This document shows, one piece after another, positions 1 through 8,210 of a stretch of 11,639 nt of DNA. Made by a program: the position numbers and the translations under genes. Source of the DNA: JASHSH01 sp036490215 (GTDB lineage: Bacteria > Pseudomonadota > Alphaproteobacteria > Rhodospirillales > Magnetospirillaceae); contig DASXEH010000066.1 of assembly GCA_036490215.1 (NCBI GenBank), forward strand, positions 1-11,639, read 5' to 3'. The notes beneath the pieces were generated by a model that was not told where the DNA came from, did not search any database, and saw only the letters and a list, made by a program, of their open reading frames with translations. Each line of letters starts with the position of its first letter. Positions within the stretch are counted from its first letter, which is position 1.

Positions 1-1
1 C

Positions 2-673
<672 letters not shown>

Positions 674-681
674 TGTAACGT

Positions 682-720
682 GACTCCCGCCGTCGTCCGC
701 CGGCTGGCAGTCTTTTTCTT
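682..720 (+). terminator. Intrinsic terminator after rpoD
   Basis: Nine bases after the rpoD stop, GACT (682-685) pairs with AGTC (709-712). Inside this, CCG (687-689) pairs with TGG (705-707) and CCG (690-692) with CGG (701-703), with one C/C mismatch and one bulged C, leaving an 8-base loop. A run of five T and then CTT follows immediately (713-720). Stem, loop and T-tract fit a Rho-independent terminator. Folding was done by eye. Confidence 0.65.
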
Positions 721-744
721 CTGCACCGCAGACTCTGACTCGCC

Positions 745-2460
745 GTGGCGCTAGCAGGCCTCTTGCAAAGGTTTCTGCGGCGCACGACCGGGCCGGGTGC
801 TACCGGCCCTAACTTAGCGGCCCCCGTTCAATCGTTGATCATGCCGATCGGCACGCGCTTGCGTATCGGTCTGGCTTGGGCCGGCCCGACGATTGAGGGG
901 ACTGCGATTGATTTCCAGGCGGTGCTCCCGATCACGGGAGTGGCGGGCGTCGCAGTTTTTTCGCTGCAAAAGGGGCCGCGCGCGGCCGATCTCGCGGATC
1001 ATGCCCATCCCGCCCTCATCCGCGATCTGTCATCGCAGATGACGGGCGACGCCGCGACAGCGGCGGTGCTTACCCAACTCGATCTGATCATAAGTGCCGA
1101 TGCGGGTTTGGCTATGCGCGCCGCCAAACTGGGCAGGCCCGTCTGGATCTTGCTGCCGCCCGCTGCCGATGCCGCGGGCATCGTCGGGCGCGATGGAACC
1201 CCAACCCTATCCAACATCCATGTGTTCCGGCAGGCCCGCGGCCGTGATTGGCGCCCGGTGATCGAAGCCGTTGCGGCAGGACTGGAACAAGATGCGCGGT
1301 CGCGGCCCGCTTTTGGGCTGGACGGCGAATGCGGCTTCGCATCGGTATTCCTGAATGACGATAAGACCCCGCGATTCACGATGTCGGTGCCGCATCTGAT
1401 GTTCCGCGATAAAGGCGCGGAATTTCTCGCCGCTCGCGAGCGCGGCGGCATTGGCTACGAGTTCGCATCGCGCTGTTGGATCGATGCTCATTTGGCGCCC
1501 GGCGACGTGTTCATCGATGTCGGTGCCCATTGGGGCATCATGTCGCTTCAGGCTGCCACCCGCTGGCCCGGCCAGGTGAATGTATTGGCTGTCGAGCCTT
1601 CTGCATTCAACGTAGCGAAACTCAGGGACTGGATTGCCCGCAACGATCTGGGCAATGCCATCGAGGTGGTGATGGCTGCCGCCGGTGCGGCTGCAGGGCG
1701 CGGCAGGCTGACGGCCAACACAACCATGGGCCACAGCATCAATATCGCTGCTGAAGGTGATGTCTCGGTCGTCTCGATCGACGGCCTCTTGCGCGCGCGG
1801 CCGCATCTTGCGGGCCGCAAAGCGGTGATCAAGATCGATGTCGAGGGCGGCGAACCCGAAGTGGTTGCCGGTATGGCGCAACTTTTGGCCTCCGGCGTTG
1901 TGAAGGCCGTGATCTGGGAACGTGGCGACACCTATAGCGAACCCGGCGGTACGGATCGGGTTGCGACGCTCCGGAAGAATTTCGCAGATCGCGGATTTAC
2001 TGCGTGGCGCTTCGAGTCCGAGAACGAAGGCGGCCGCCTTGTTCCATTTGTGGAGGACGGCCGCTTTTGCAATGTTTTCGAACTGGGGCCGGGCTTGGAG
2101 CCCAAGCCGTTTTACGATTCCGTTCGCATCGAGCCCGGGCGCCAGCCGCACGATCCTGTGGCCGATGCCGTCAGCGCCGCGCGAACGCACTGCGATGCCG
2201 GTCATCAAGCTTTGGGGGACGGCAGGATCGATGAGGCTTTCACTCGTTATGCGGATGCCGCCGCGCTCGATCTCGGCCTCGACGAACTCTATCTCAATCT
2301 CGGCGTGGCGCTGCGCCAGGCTGGGCGGCTCGCCGCTGCCGAGGCGGCCTATCGCGTTTCACTCGGCCTGCGCGACACCGAGGCGGCTCGACACAATCTC
2401 ACTAATCTTCTTCGCCAACGCGGCGGCGATATCGACCGTGGTCGCCGTGCCGGTGTGTGA
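745..2460 (+). CDS. FkbM-family methyltransferase with N-terminal degenerate GT9-like segment and C-terminal TPR
   Basis: 571-residue protein in three parts. Residues about 38-182 resemble the C-terminal half of GT9/heptosyltransferase-type enzymes: RIGLAWAG, VFSLQKGP, then DLIISADAGLAMRAAKLG and RPVWILLPP, ending IHVFRQARGRDW. In active relatives the DTAxAHLAGALG motif has a His; here that place is Met (AGLAM), so this part is probably not a working glycosyltransferase. Residues about 210-445 are an FkbM SAM-dependent methyltransferase: motif I VFIDVGAHWG at 255-264, the acidic AVEPS at 282-286, and VIKIDVEGGE at 361-370. Residues about 477-560 form a TPR-like repeat pair. FkbM enzymes O-methylate sugars or other hydroxyls of polysaccharides and natural products; the substrate here is unknown. 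The start is GTG at 745, the first start after an in-frame stop at 736; no clear ribosome site precedes it, and ATG at 841 is an alternative that keeps all domains. Confidence 0.85.
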   Translation: MALAGLLQRFLRRTTGPGATGPNLAAPVQSLIMPIGTRLRIGLAWAGPTIEGTAIDFQAVLPITGVAGVAVFSLQKGPRAADLADHAHPALIRDLSSQMTGDAATAAVLTQLDLIISADAGLAMRAAKLGRPVWILLPPAADAAGIVGRDGTPTLSNIHVFRQARGRDWRPVIEAVAAGLEQDARSRPAFGLDGECGFASVFLNDDKTPRFTMSVPHLMFRDKGAEFLAARERGGIGYEFASRCWIDAHLAPGDVFIDVGAHWGIMSLQAATRWPGQVNVLAVEPSAFNVAKLRDWIARNDLGNAIEVVMAAAGAAAGRGRLTANTTMGHSINIAAEGDVSVVSIDGLLRARPHLAGRKAVIKIDVEGGEPEVVAGMAQLLASGVVKAVIWERGDTYSEPGGTDRVATLRKNFADRGFTAWRFESENEGGRLVPFVEDGRFCNVFELGPGLEPKPFYDSVRIEPGRQPHDPVADAVSAARTHCDAGHQALGDGRIDEAFTRYADAAALDLGLDELYLNLGVALRQAGRLAAAEAAYRVSLGLRDTEAARHNLTNLLRQRGGDIDRGRRAGV

Positions 2461-2555
2461 TCAGATATTGGGCGTTGCCAGATCGGTTGTCTTGCCTGCC
2501 GTGGACACACCAAAGTAAGCTTTCCTCGTCATTCCAATTCGTCAGGGAGCCCCTT

Positions 2556-3542
2556 ATGACCCGCGCGCTGGCCGGCGACTTCACCGAAATTCGTGTGGTG
2601 GATATTGCGGCGCTGGCGCCGGGTGCGTCCGCCGCGGCACGCGCCCAGGCCGTTGCCGCGTTGGGGGCGGCGCTAGAGGCCAGCGGCTTTGCCTATCTCT
2701 CCGGCCATGGTGTGCCGCAGCCTTTGATCGACCGGCTGTTCGATCTGTCGCGCCGCTTCCATGCGCTGCCGCTCGATACCAAAGCGAAGATCGCCATCAA
2801 CGCCGATAATCGTGGCTATCTCAAAATGGCCAGTTCGACCATCGTCACCTCGACGGTGGCCAAGAACACGCGGCCCAATCAGAGCGAATCGCTGATCTTC
2901 ATGCATGAGCACATTCCCGCGCGGCTGAAAGGCACGCCGCTGCAGGGCGAGAATCAGTGGCCCGATGATGATGTGCCGGAGTTCCGCGCGGTGGTGCCCG
3001 ACTATATGGCGCGCATGACCGCGCTCGGGCGCAGCGTGGCGGGTGCGGTGGCTGAATATCTCGGCGAGGCGCGCGATTTCTTCGCGCCGCATCTTGTCGA
3101 GCCGACCGAAGGCCTGCGCCTGCTCCACTATCCGCCGCAGCCCGACGAACCCGATCTTCACGGCGCCGCGCCGCACACGGATTACGGCTTCATCACCATG
3201 CTCGCGCAGGACGGTGTCGGCGGGCTCGAAGTGCGCAATGGCCAGGGCGCGTGGGTGGCTGCACCGCCGATCCCCGGCACCTTCGTCATGAATGTGGGCG
3301 ATGTGCTGACGCGGTGGTCGAACGGGCGCCTGCCCTCGGTACCGCATCGCGCGCGCAATATCGGCACTCGTGACCGCTATTCCGCGCCATTCTTCTTCGA
3401 CGCGGCGATGGACACGATCATCTCCTGCCCGCCGGCGATTCCGGCGCGCGGCGAAAAAGCGGCCTATCCGCCCTTCTGTTACGGCGACTACCTGCTTGAA
3501 CGGCTGAACAAGAACTACGCCTATCGGCAGAAGGCGTCGTAA
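2556..3542 (+). CDS. 2-oxoglutarate/Fe(II)-dependent oxygenase, isopenicillin N synthase-like
   Basis: 328-residue oxygenase of the plant-type/IPNS superfamily: an N-terminal DIOX_N domain (about 10-125, with GFAYLSGHGVPQPLIDRLF) followed by the double-stranded beta-helix Fe/2OG core (about 183-290). The Fe(II) triad is visible: His207 and Asp209 in PHTDYG and His264 in SVPHRARN. The 2-oxoglutarate-binding Arg-x-Ser is R274-Y-S276 (RYSAPFFF). Such enzymes hydroxylate, desaturate or cyclise small molecules; the substrate cannot be read from sequence. An open frame extends upstream to 2457, overlapping the previous gene, but ATG 2556 is chosen because AGGGAG lies at 2544-2549, six bases before it, and because the family begins near here. 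It follows the FkbM gene by 95 bases and converges on the MFS gene with 15 bases between stops. Confidence 0.92.
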   Translation: MTRALAGDFTEIRVVDIAALAPGASAAARAQAVAALGAALEASGFAYLSGHGVPQPLIDRLFDLSRRFHALPLDTKAKIAINADNRGYLKMASSTIVTSTVAKNTRPNQSESLIFMHEHIPARLKGTPLQGENQWPDDDVPEFRAVVPDYMARMTALGRSVAGAVAEYLGEARDFFAPHLVEPTEGLRLLHYPPQPDEPDLHGAAPHTDYGFITMLAQDGVGGLEVRNGQGAWVAAPPIPGTFVMNVGDVLTRWSNGRLPSVPHRARNIGTRDRYSAPFFFDAAMDTIISCPPAIPARGEKAAYPPFCYGDYLLERLNKNYAYRQKAS

Positions 3543-3557
3543 GGGCTTTCCGCCGCG

Positions 3558-5015
3558 TCACGCCGCTCTCTTCTTCCTGATCAGCACGAAGGTCGGGATC
3601 AGCCCGAGCGCGATGATCCCGGCCATCACCCACCAGCCGCGGTCATAGGCATTCATCCGCGCGATGGGATCGGCCGGTGAGCCGACCATCGCCACGAAGA
3701 TCGCGACGCCGATCGCCAGGGCCGACTGCCGGATCATGTTGATCGCGCCTGAGCCGGTGGCGAACATCGACGAGGGCAGAGCCGAAGTGCCCACGCCCAT
3801 CACGGTGGGGAAGGTGAGGCCGACGCCGATGCCCACCGGCGCCATCGTCAGGATTGCGACGAAAAGATTCGGCTCGGTGCCGAGCAGCGTCGCCCAGGCG
3901 ATCATGCCGATGGCGAAGAAGGCGATGCCCGCCACGATCACCCGTGCCGCGCCGAAGCGCACGATCAGCTTGGTGCCGAACAAGAGCGATGTGGTCGGCA
4001 CCAGCAGCGGGCCGATGGCGATGGCCGCTCCGGTCTTGAGGGCCGACCAGCCCCATTCCGTCTGTTCCCACAGCACAGTCGAGAGCAGCATTGCACCGAA
4101 GGCGGCGGAATAGGGCGCCATCACCAGCGCGGCGCCGGTGTATTGGCGGATCTTGAACATCGCCGGATTGACGAAGGGATTCTCGGCGCGCAGGCAGTGG
4201 ACGACGAACAGCGCGAGGCAGATCGCGGCACCGGCAAAACTCGCGATGGTGGCCGGCGCGGTCCAACCCCAATCGTTGACCTTGACGATGGCCAGCGTCA
4301 CCGCGGCGATGCCGCCGGTGATCAGGATCGCCGGCCATAGAGTCGGGCGCGGTGCATCGTGGCCCGGCACGGCAGGCAGCTTCCACCAGCCGATCAACAG
4401 CGCAACGGCGCCGATCGGCACATTGACAAGGAAGATCCAGCGCCAACTGAATTCCAGAAGCGCGCCACCGACGACAGGGCCCAGCGCCGCCGCCAGTCCG
4501 CCGATGGCCGTCCAGGTGCGCACGGCATGTCCGCGCCGCTCGGGTGGGAAGGTGGCGAGCAGCAATCCGATCGAGGTGGGCGTCATCAACGCCGCGCCCG
4601 CCGCTTGCAGCACGCGATAGGCGACAAGAGCCGCGACGGAATCAGCAATCGAGCAGGCGGCCGAGGCGATGGTGAACACGGCCACGCCCAGCATGAAGCT
4701 GCGGTCGCGGCGATGGCGTTCGGCCCAGCGGCCGAAGAACACCAGCAGCGCCGCATAGGTGATCGCATAGCCGTTCAGCACCCAGGAGAGGTCTTCCAGA
4801 CTGTGGCTGCCGAGATCGCGGGCGATGTTGGGCAGGCCGACATTGACGATGAAGAGATCGATATTGGCCAGAACCATGCCGACGCAGACGATCGCCAGCA
4901 CCTGATTGGGCGTGGTGGCGCGCGCCGGACGCGCGGGGGCCGCGGCAGGAGCCGCGGCGTCGAAATCGAAACCGGACCCTGAGAGGACGATGCCGTCGCT
5001 ATCCGGCTCGCTCAT
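3558..5015 (-). CDS. MFS drug exporter, DHA2 (14-TM, EmrB/QacA-like) family
   Basis: 485-residue inner-membrane proton-coupled efflux protein. After a cytoplasmic Ala/Pro-rich N-terminal tail (about residues 1-35), the first membrane helix ends in NIDLFIVNVGLPNIA, the DHA2-type motif D1. A loop 2-3 motif A variant (GRWAERHRRDRSF, 95-107) and the antiporter motif C (GPVVGGALLEFSWRWIF, 179-195) follow. The number of hydrophobic stretches and the length fit 14 helices. The substrate is unknown. Start: an upstream ATG at 5054 would add 13 residues, but it lies inside the operator palindrome, whereas ATG 5015 has GGAGAGA five bases upstream, so 5015 is chosen. It is divergently transcribed from a TetR regulator that probably represses it, and the shared intergenic region carries paired operator-like repeats. 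Confidence 0.92.
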   Translation of the reverse strand: MSEPDSDGIVLSGSGFDFDAAAPAAAPARPARATTPNQVLAIVCVGMVLANIDLFIVNVGLPNIARDLGSHSLEDLSWVLNGYAITYAALLVFFGRWAERHRRDRSFMLGVAVFTIASAACSIADSVAALVAYRVLQAAGAALMTPTSIGLLLATFPPERRGHAVRTWTAIGGLAAALGPVVGGALLEFSWRWIFLVNVPIGAVALLIGWWKLPAVPGHDAPRPTLWPAILITGGIAAVTLAIVKVNDWGWTAPATIASFAGAAICLALFVVHCLRAENPFVNPAMFKIRQYTGAALVMAPYSAAFGAMLLSTVLWEQTEWGWSALKTGAAIAIGPLLVPTTSLLFGTKLIVRFGAARVIVAGIAFFAIGMIAWATLLGTEPNLFVAILTMAPVGIGVGLTFPTVMGVGTSALPSSMFATGSGAINMIRQSALAIGVAIFVAMVGSPADPIARMNAYDRGWWVMAGIIALGLIPTFVLIRKKRAA

Positions 5016-5034
5016 GCTGATCTCTCCGCTGCAA

Positions 5035-5085
5035 TTATTAATGACGATCGCCACTATTGATATTCGTGACGATTGCCATTAATAA
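5035..5085. promoter_or_regulatory. Putative TetR operator: 51-bp imperfect palindrome with two TGACGATYGCCA copies
   Basis: The outer arms TTATTAATG (5035-5043) and CATTAATAA (5077-5085) are perfect inverse complements. Inside, TGACGATCGCCA (5042-5053) and TGACGATTGCCA (5067-5078) are a direct repeat starting 25 bases apart, and the first copy is itself nearly palindromic around CGATCG. Paired sites with this spacing, between a TetR gene and a divergent exporter, are what a TetR dimer-pair operator looks like. Binding is inferred, not shown. Confidence 0.7.
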
Positions 5086-5086
5086 T
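5057..5086 (+). promoter_or_regulatory. Sigma-70-like promoter for the tetR gene, overlapping the operator
   Basis: TTGATA (5057-5062) and AATAAT (5081-5086) are separated by 18 bases, each one mismatch from the consensus -35 and -10. The second operator copy fills the spacer, so repressor binding would block this promoter (autoregulation). On the minus strand TTGACA (5091-5086) is a perfect -35 for the exporter gene, but its -10 is weak by eye. Confidence 0.55.
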
Positions 5087-5130
5087 GTCAACGGTCAGGA
5101 TGGCGGACAGGCGCATGGCTGGAGTGCGGT

Positions 5131-5676
5131 ATGAGAGTGTCGAAGGAAAAAGCGGCGGCCAACCGCGAGAAAATTCTGAACGAAGCGGCTCGGCTATTCC
5201 GCGAACGCGGCTTGGCAGGTATCGGCGTCGATGAATTGACCGAGGCCGCCGGGCTCAGCTATGGCAGTCTTTATAGCCATTTCGGCTCGAAAGATGGGCT
5301 GATGGCCGAGGCGGTGAAACAGGCCTCCGCCAATTTTGCGACCAAGATGCGCGACAAGCCGAGCATGGCCGCCTATGTGGCGCAGTATCTCTCGGCCGAT
5401 CATCGCGACGATCCCGGCGGGGGCTGTTCTGTGGCCACGCTGGCGAGCGACATGCCGCGCCAGAGCAAAGCGGTGCGTCGCGCCTTCACCGAGAATTTCC
5501 GGGGCGCCGTCACCCGTATCGGCGCGCGGATGAAGGCCGGCAAACGTTCGGTCAGCGACGATGACGTATTGGCCGCGGTGTCCACCCTGGTCGGCGCGAT
5601 CATCATCGCGCGCGGCGTCGACGATGCCGATCTCTCCGACCGCGTTCTCGCGGCTGCGAAGGCTCGCCTGCGATAA
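5131..5676 (+). CDS. TetR/AcrR-family transcriptional regulator, likely repressor of the adjacent MFS exporter
   Basis: 181-residue ligand-responsive repressor. The N-terminal TetR DNA-binding domain covers about residues 8-58: NREKILNEAARLFRERG, then the helix-turn-helix GVDELTEAAGLSYGSLYSHF (32-51), followed by GSKDGLMAEAV. The C-terminal ligand/dimer domain contains GGGCSVATLASDM (96-108), a Cys-containing motif common in one branch of TetR proteins that often accompany MFS pumps. Start ATG 5131 has GGAG at 5121-5124. The gene is divergent from the exporter with 115 bases between starts, and the 51-bp palindrome lies in that gap, which fits mutual repression relieved by a small molecule. 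The inducer is unknown. The length is at the short end of normal for TetR proteins. Confidence 0.92.
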   Translation: MRVSKEKAAANREKILNEAARLFRERGLAGIGVDELTEAAGLSYGSLYSHFGSKDGLMAEAVKQASANFATKMRDKPSMAAYVAQYLSADHRDDPGGGCSVATLASDMPRQSKAVRRAFTENFRGAVTRIGARMKAGKRSVSDDDVLAAVSTLVGAIIIARGVDDADLSDRVLAAAKARLR

Positions 5677-5804
5677 TACTGTCTGTAATAAGCCGATTTC
5701 ATTTCGTTTATATTTTAGAAATTTTAGGTGCTTTCTGATCGCGCCTATATTGTATTAGTATAAATAGATATTCGCCACCGAAAGCAGGTGGAATAGGGGG
5801 ATTC
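5677..5804 (+). promoter_or_regulatory. AT-rich leader of the orphan gene, with small hairpin and strong ribosome site
   Basis: This 128-base gap is far richer in A and T than the flanking genes, especially 5695-5770. It contains TATATT (5747-5752) and TATAAA (5759-5764), either of which could be a -10, but no good -35 is seen at the right distance. CCACC (5775-5779) and GGTGG (5787-5791) can form a 5-bp hairpin with a 7-base loop just upstream of AGGGGG (5795-5800), the ribosome site of the next gene. No T-tract follows the hairpin, so it is not a terminator. Confidence 0.35.
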
Positions 5805-6320
5805 ATGCCTTTTAGGTTTGAATTCGACGATCCGGAAAATACGGATCGCGTACTGCTGCACGAATTTATCCGGCAGCTGCGGGTGTTGCTCATAAACTTG
5901 ATCTACGAAACAGGCTACACAGCGCCTGGGCTCGGGTTCATCGCTGGAACGCGTGAGCAACTGGAGATTCTTTGGAGAGAGACTGAGCCCGAATTTGATC
6001 GAGTCAACATCGCGATCGACAGAGTCGAGACGAGGAATCTTGAAAGCGTGGGATTAGCGAAGTCGGCTCTGCGTGCCAAACTTAACATTCTTCAGCTCTT
6101 TGCTCAGCGATTTAGGAACGCCGCCGATGCGGCCAGAAACGCAGACGTCGGCGGCATAGGGCTCATTCGGAGAATGGTCCGTCTGCTTTCACAGTTGCTG
6201 GGAGTCATCAACACGATTCTCGGTAGCTTGGCGAAGGCTCTTGGCAAGGGAGAGGCCATAAAAGAGCTCAAGGATATGCTGGAACACGCCATCGAAACGG
6301 AAGAAGTGATTGACGATTAG
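5805..6320 (+). CDS. Orphan helical protein of unknown function
   Basis: 171 residues that I do not recognise. It starts at ATG 5805 with a strong AGGGGG site four bases upstream. The sequence predicts mostly helix: an amphipathic segment about 17-35 (LLHEFIRQLRVLLINLIYE), a short Gly-rich turn (GYTAPGLGFIAG), a charged helix about 50-65, a long helix about 78-110, a more hydrophobic stretch about 117-145 (VRLLSQLLGVINTILGSLAK) and an acidic C-terminal helix ending ETEEVIDD. There is no Cys, no signal peptide, and no recognisable catalytic motif. The 117-145 stretch could be a membrane-active or buried helix; it is too interrupted by charge for a confident membrane call. Base composition is lower in G+C than on either side, and AUA, AGA and AGG codons occur repeatedly while the neighbours nearly avoid them, suggesting recent transfer. 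It has no obvious operon partner. Confidence 0.75.
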   Translation: MPFRFEFDDPENTDRVLLHEFIRQLRVLLINLIYETGYTAPGLGFIAGTREQLEILWRETEPEFDRVNIAIDRVETRNLESVGLAKSALRAKLNILQLFAQRFRNAADAARNADVGGIGLIRRMVRLLSQLLGVINTILGSLAKALGKGEAIKELKDMLEHAIETEEVIDD

Positions 6321-6401
6321 TCGAAATATTGGGCGCTAATCCGCCTCAATCTTGCCTTCGATGCCACGTAAATCTGAGCACGGTTTGGAGAGAGTCGTGC
6401 C

Positions 6402-7136
6402 GTGCGGAACGTCGAGCAATGGGTTCCAACCCGGGTCGTATCTGGTGTCGGCGGCTGGCGGCCGTCGTCCGATCCGTCGCGCGTCAGCCCCGCCTCGCGC
6501 GTGGTGGCCGGATGTTTGATCCGTCACTACCAGAAAGCGATTGAGGATTACGCCGCCGGCCGGCTGCTCGATCTCGGCTGTGGCTATGTGCCGTATTACG
6601 GCATCTATCGCGATCGCGTCGACGAAGCAGTCTGCGTCGACTGGGCCGGTACGCTCCACAAGAGCGCGTTCCTGGATTACGAAGCCGACCTCAATCGCGG
6701 TCTGCCGTTTTTGGACAGCGATAGTTTCGACACGGTGCTGCTGACCGATGTGCTGGAGCACATCTATCGGCCGGCGGCGCTGGTGGCCGAGACCTATCGA
6801 GTCTTAAAGAGCGGCGGCAATCTCATCCTCGGCGTGCCGTTCCTCTATTGGATTCACGAAGACCCGTACGACTATCACCGCTACACCGAATTCGCTCTGC
6901 GCCGGCTCTGTACCGATGCGGGTTTTGTCGTCGCACAGCTCACAGCCTATGGCGGCGCGCCCGAGGTGATCGCCGATCTCGGCGGCAAGCTGCTGATGGC
7001 GATGCATCTGGGGCGGTTATGCGGGGTCTACGCGGCGCTGTGCCGGATGTTCCTCAATCTCAATGCGATGCGCAACCTGTCGGCGCGCACCGCTGGACAT
7101 CTGCCGCTCGGTTACGTTTTGGTGGCACGCAAGTGA
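6402..7136 (+). CDS. Class I SAM-dependent methyltransferase (Methyltransf_11-like)
   Basis: 244-residue methyltransferase with the Rossmann-like fold. Motif I is RLLDLGCGYVPYYGIY (about 54-69). The acidic residue after strand 2 is in AVCVDWAG. The FDTVLLTDVLEHIYRP stretch (about 109-124) is motif II of the Methyltransf_11 type, and YRVLKSGGNLILGVPFLYW (about 133-151) is post-motif II. A second Tyr/His-rich segment, HEDPYDYHRYTEFALRRL, is common in methyltransferases linked to cell-surface glycans, so a surface polysaccharide substrate is possible but not proven. Start GTG 6402 is chosen because GGAGAGAG lies at 6387-6394 at good spacing; no in-frame ATG exists nearby upstream. The gene returns to the high-GC codon use of the region. 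It stands 81 bases after the orphan gene. Confidence 0.85.
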   Translation: MRNVEQWVPTRVVSGVGGWRPSSDPSRVSPASRVVAGCLIRHYQKAIEDYAAGRLLDLGCGYVPYYGIYRDRVDEAVCVDWAGTLHKSAFLDYEADLNRGLPFLDSDSFDTVLLTDVLEHIYRPAALVAETYRVLKSGGNLILGVPFLYWIHEDPYDYHRYTEFALRRLCTDAGFVVAQLTAYGGAPEVIADLGGKLLMAMHLGRLCGVYAALCRMFLNLNAMRNLSARTAGHLPLGYVLVARK

Positions 7137-7208
7137 GGTTGCGCCGCCACCGGTAACGCGTCACCATGGATACAGCCAAAGGGTGGGGCCAATGGCTGGG
7201 GGATTTCC

Positions 7209-8207
7209 ATGAGCGCTATCAAACTGCCGATCGTCCCGGCATCGTTTTTCGCTATCGTGCTCGGCCTCTGCGGGCTGGGCGGCGCCTGGCGCGCAGCGCA
7301 CCGCGTGTGGGAGACGCCGGTGTGGGTGAGCGAAGCACTGATGGCCGCGGCGGTCATCATCTGGATCATCCTTGCCGTTCTCTACATCCTCAAATGGGTC
7401 TTCGTGCGCGCGGCGGCGAAGGCCGAACTGATGCATCCGATACAGTGCTGCTTTATCGGCCTGGGCGGCGTGTCGACGATGCTGGTGGGCGGCGCCCTGT
7501 TGCCCTATTCGCGCATCGCCGCCGTGATCGTGTTCGCGGTCGGCGCCATACTCACCGTCTGCTTCGGCGTCTGGCGTACCGGATTGCTGTGGCAGGGCGA
7601 CCGCGACCCATCGACCACAACCCCTGTATTGCTTCTGCCGACCGCGGCCGGTGCCTTTGTCGCGGCCACCAATCTATCGGCGCTGGGTTATCCCGATTGG
7701 GGGCAGGTGGTTTTCGGCATCGGGTTCTTCTCCTGGCTCGCGATCGAGTCGATCCTGATCCACCGTCTCTACACCATGCCGCAAATGATCCCGGCCTTGC
7801 GCCCCACGCTCGGCATCATGCTGGCGCCGCCGACCGTCGGCGGTATCGCTTATCTGAGCGGTACTGTCGGCGCGCCCGATGCTCTGGTCCATGCCATGCT
7901 CGGCTATGGGATATTGCAGGCGCTGGTGCTGATCCGATTGATCCGGTGGTTGCGCGCGCAGCCTTTCGGCGCCGGTTATTGGGCCTTCACCTTCGGCGCA
8001 AGTGCGCTGGCCACGCTAGCCATCCGCTTGGTCGACCGCGGCGACACGACGGGACCAGTGGTGACCTCCGCGCCTTATTTCCTCGGACTCGCCTCGCTGG
8101 TGATCGCCGTGATTGCGCTTGCCACGCTGCGCCAGTTGCTGACGGGCAAGCTGGTGCCGGCCCCGGTGCCGGCCGCCGCGCCTGCGCCGGCTCCTGCATC
8201 GCCCTGA
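7209..8207 (+). CDS. tehA: TehA-like TDT-family transporter (tellurite resistance/dicarboxylate transporter, SLAC1 fold)
   Basis: 332-residue inner-membrane protein with about ten hydrophobic helices, matching the TDT family (TehA, SLAC1-type channels, C4-dicarboxylate transporters). The N-terminus, IKLPIVPASFFAIVLGLCGL then GGAWRAAHRVW, is the characteristic first helix of TehA-like proteins. The internal repeats include LLPTAAGAFVAATNLSALGY and MLAPPTVGGIAYLSG, which line up with the conserved pore helices. The protein ends in an unusual Ala/Pro tail, about residues 311-332. Family members pass anions, and tellurite resistance is a side effect of overexpression in E. coli, so the real substrate here is open. 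Start ATG 7209 has GGGGGA at 7198-7203. The gene converges with the citrate-synthase-like gene with only 3 bases between stops. A 6-bp inverted repeat (7173-7178 with 7193-7198) sits just upstream of the ribosome site. Confidence 0.87.
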   Translation: MSAIKLPIVPASFFAIVLGLCGLGGAWRAAHRVWETPVWVSEALMAAAVIIWIILAVLYILKWVFVRAAAKAELMHPIQCCFIGLGGVSTMLVGGALLPYSRIAAVIVFAVGAILTVCFGVWRTGLLWQGDRDPSTTTPVLLLPTAAGAFVAATNLSALGYPDWGQVVFGIGFFSWLAIESILIHRLYTMPQMIPALRPTLGIMLAPPTVGGIAYLSGTVGAPDALVHAMLGYGILQALVLIRLIRWLRAQPFGAGYWAFTFGASALATLAIRLVDRGDTTGPVVTSAPYFLGLASLVIAVIALATLRQLLTGKLVPAPVPAAAPAPAPASP

Positions 8208-8210
8208 GAC

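Noticed and set aside
1207..2208. 333-codon open frame on the minus strand
   Set aside because: It lies wholly opposite the FkbM gene, which has clear domain motifs; the antisense translation shows no recognisable family and is a high-GC shadow.
3643..4446. 267-codon minus-strand frame inside the MFS gene
   Set aside because: It is Arg/His/Asp-rich with no hydrophobic segments or motifs, and overlaps a clear transporter on the same strand in another frame.
5016..5054. Upstream ATG for the MFS exporter, adding 13 residues
   Set aside because: It falls inside the operator palindrome and has no ribosome site; ATG 5015 has GGAGAGA at ideal spacing.
7121..7151. GGTGGC...GCCACC inverted repeat at the end of the methyltransferase gene, as a terminator
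   Set aside because: The loop is about 19 bases and no T-tract follows on either strand.
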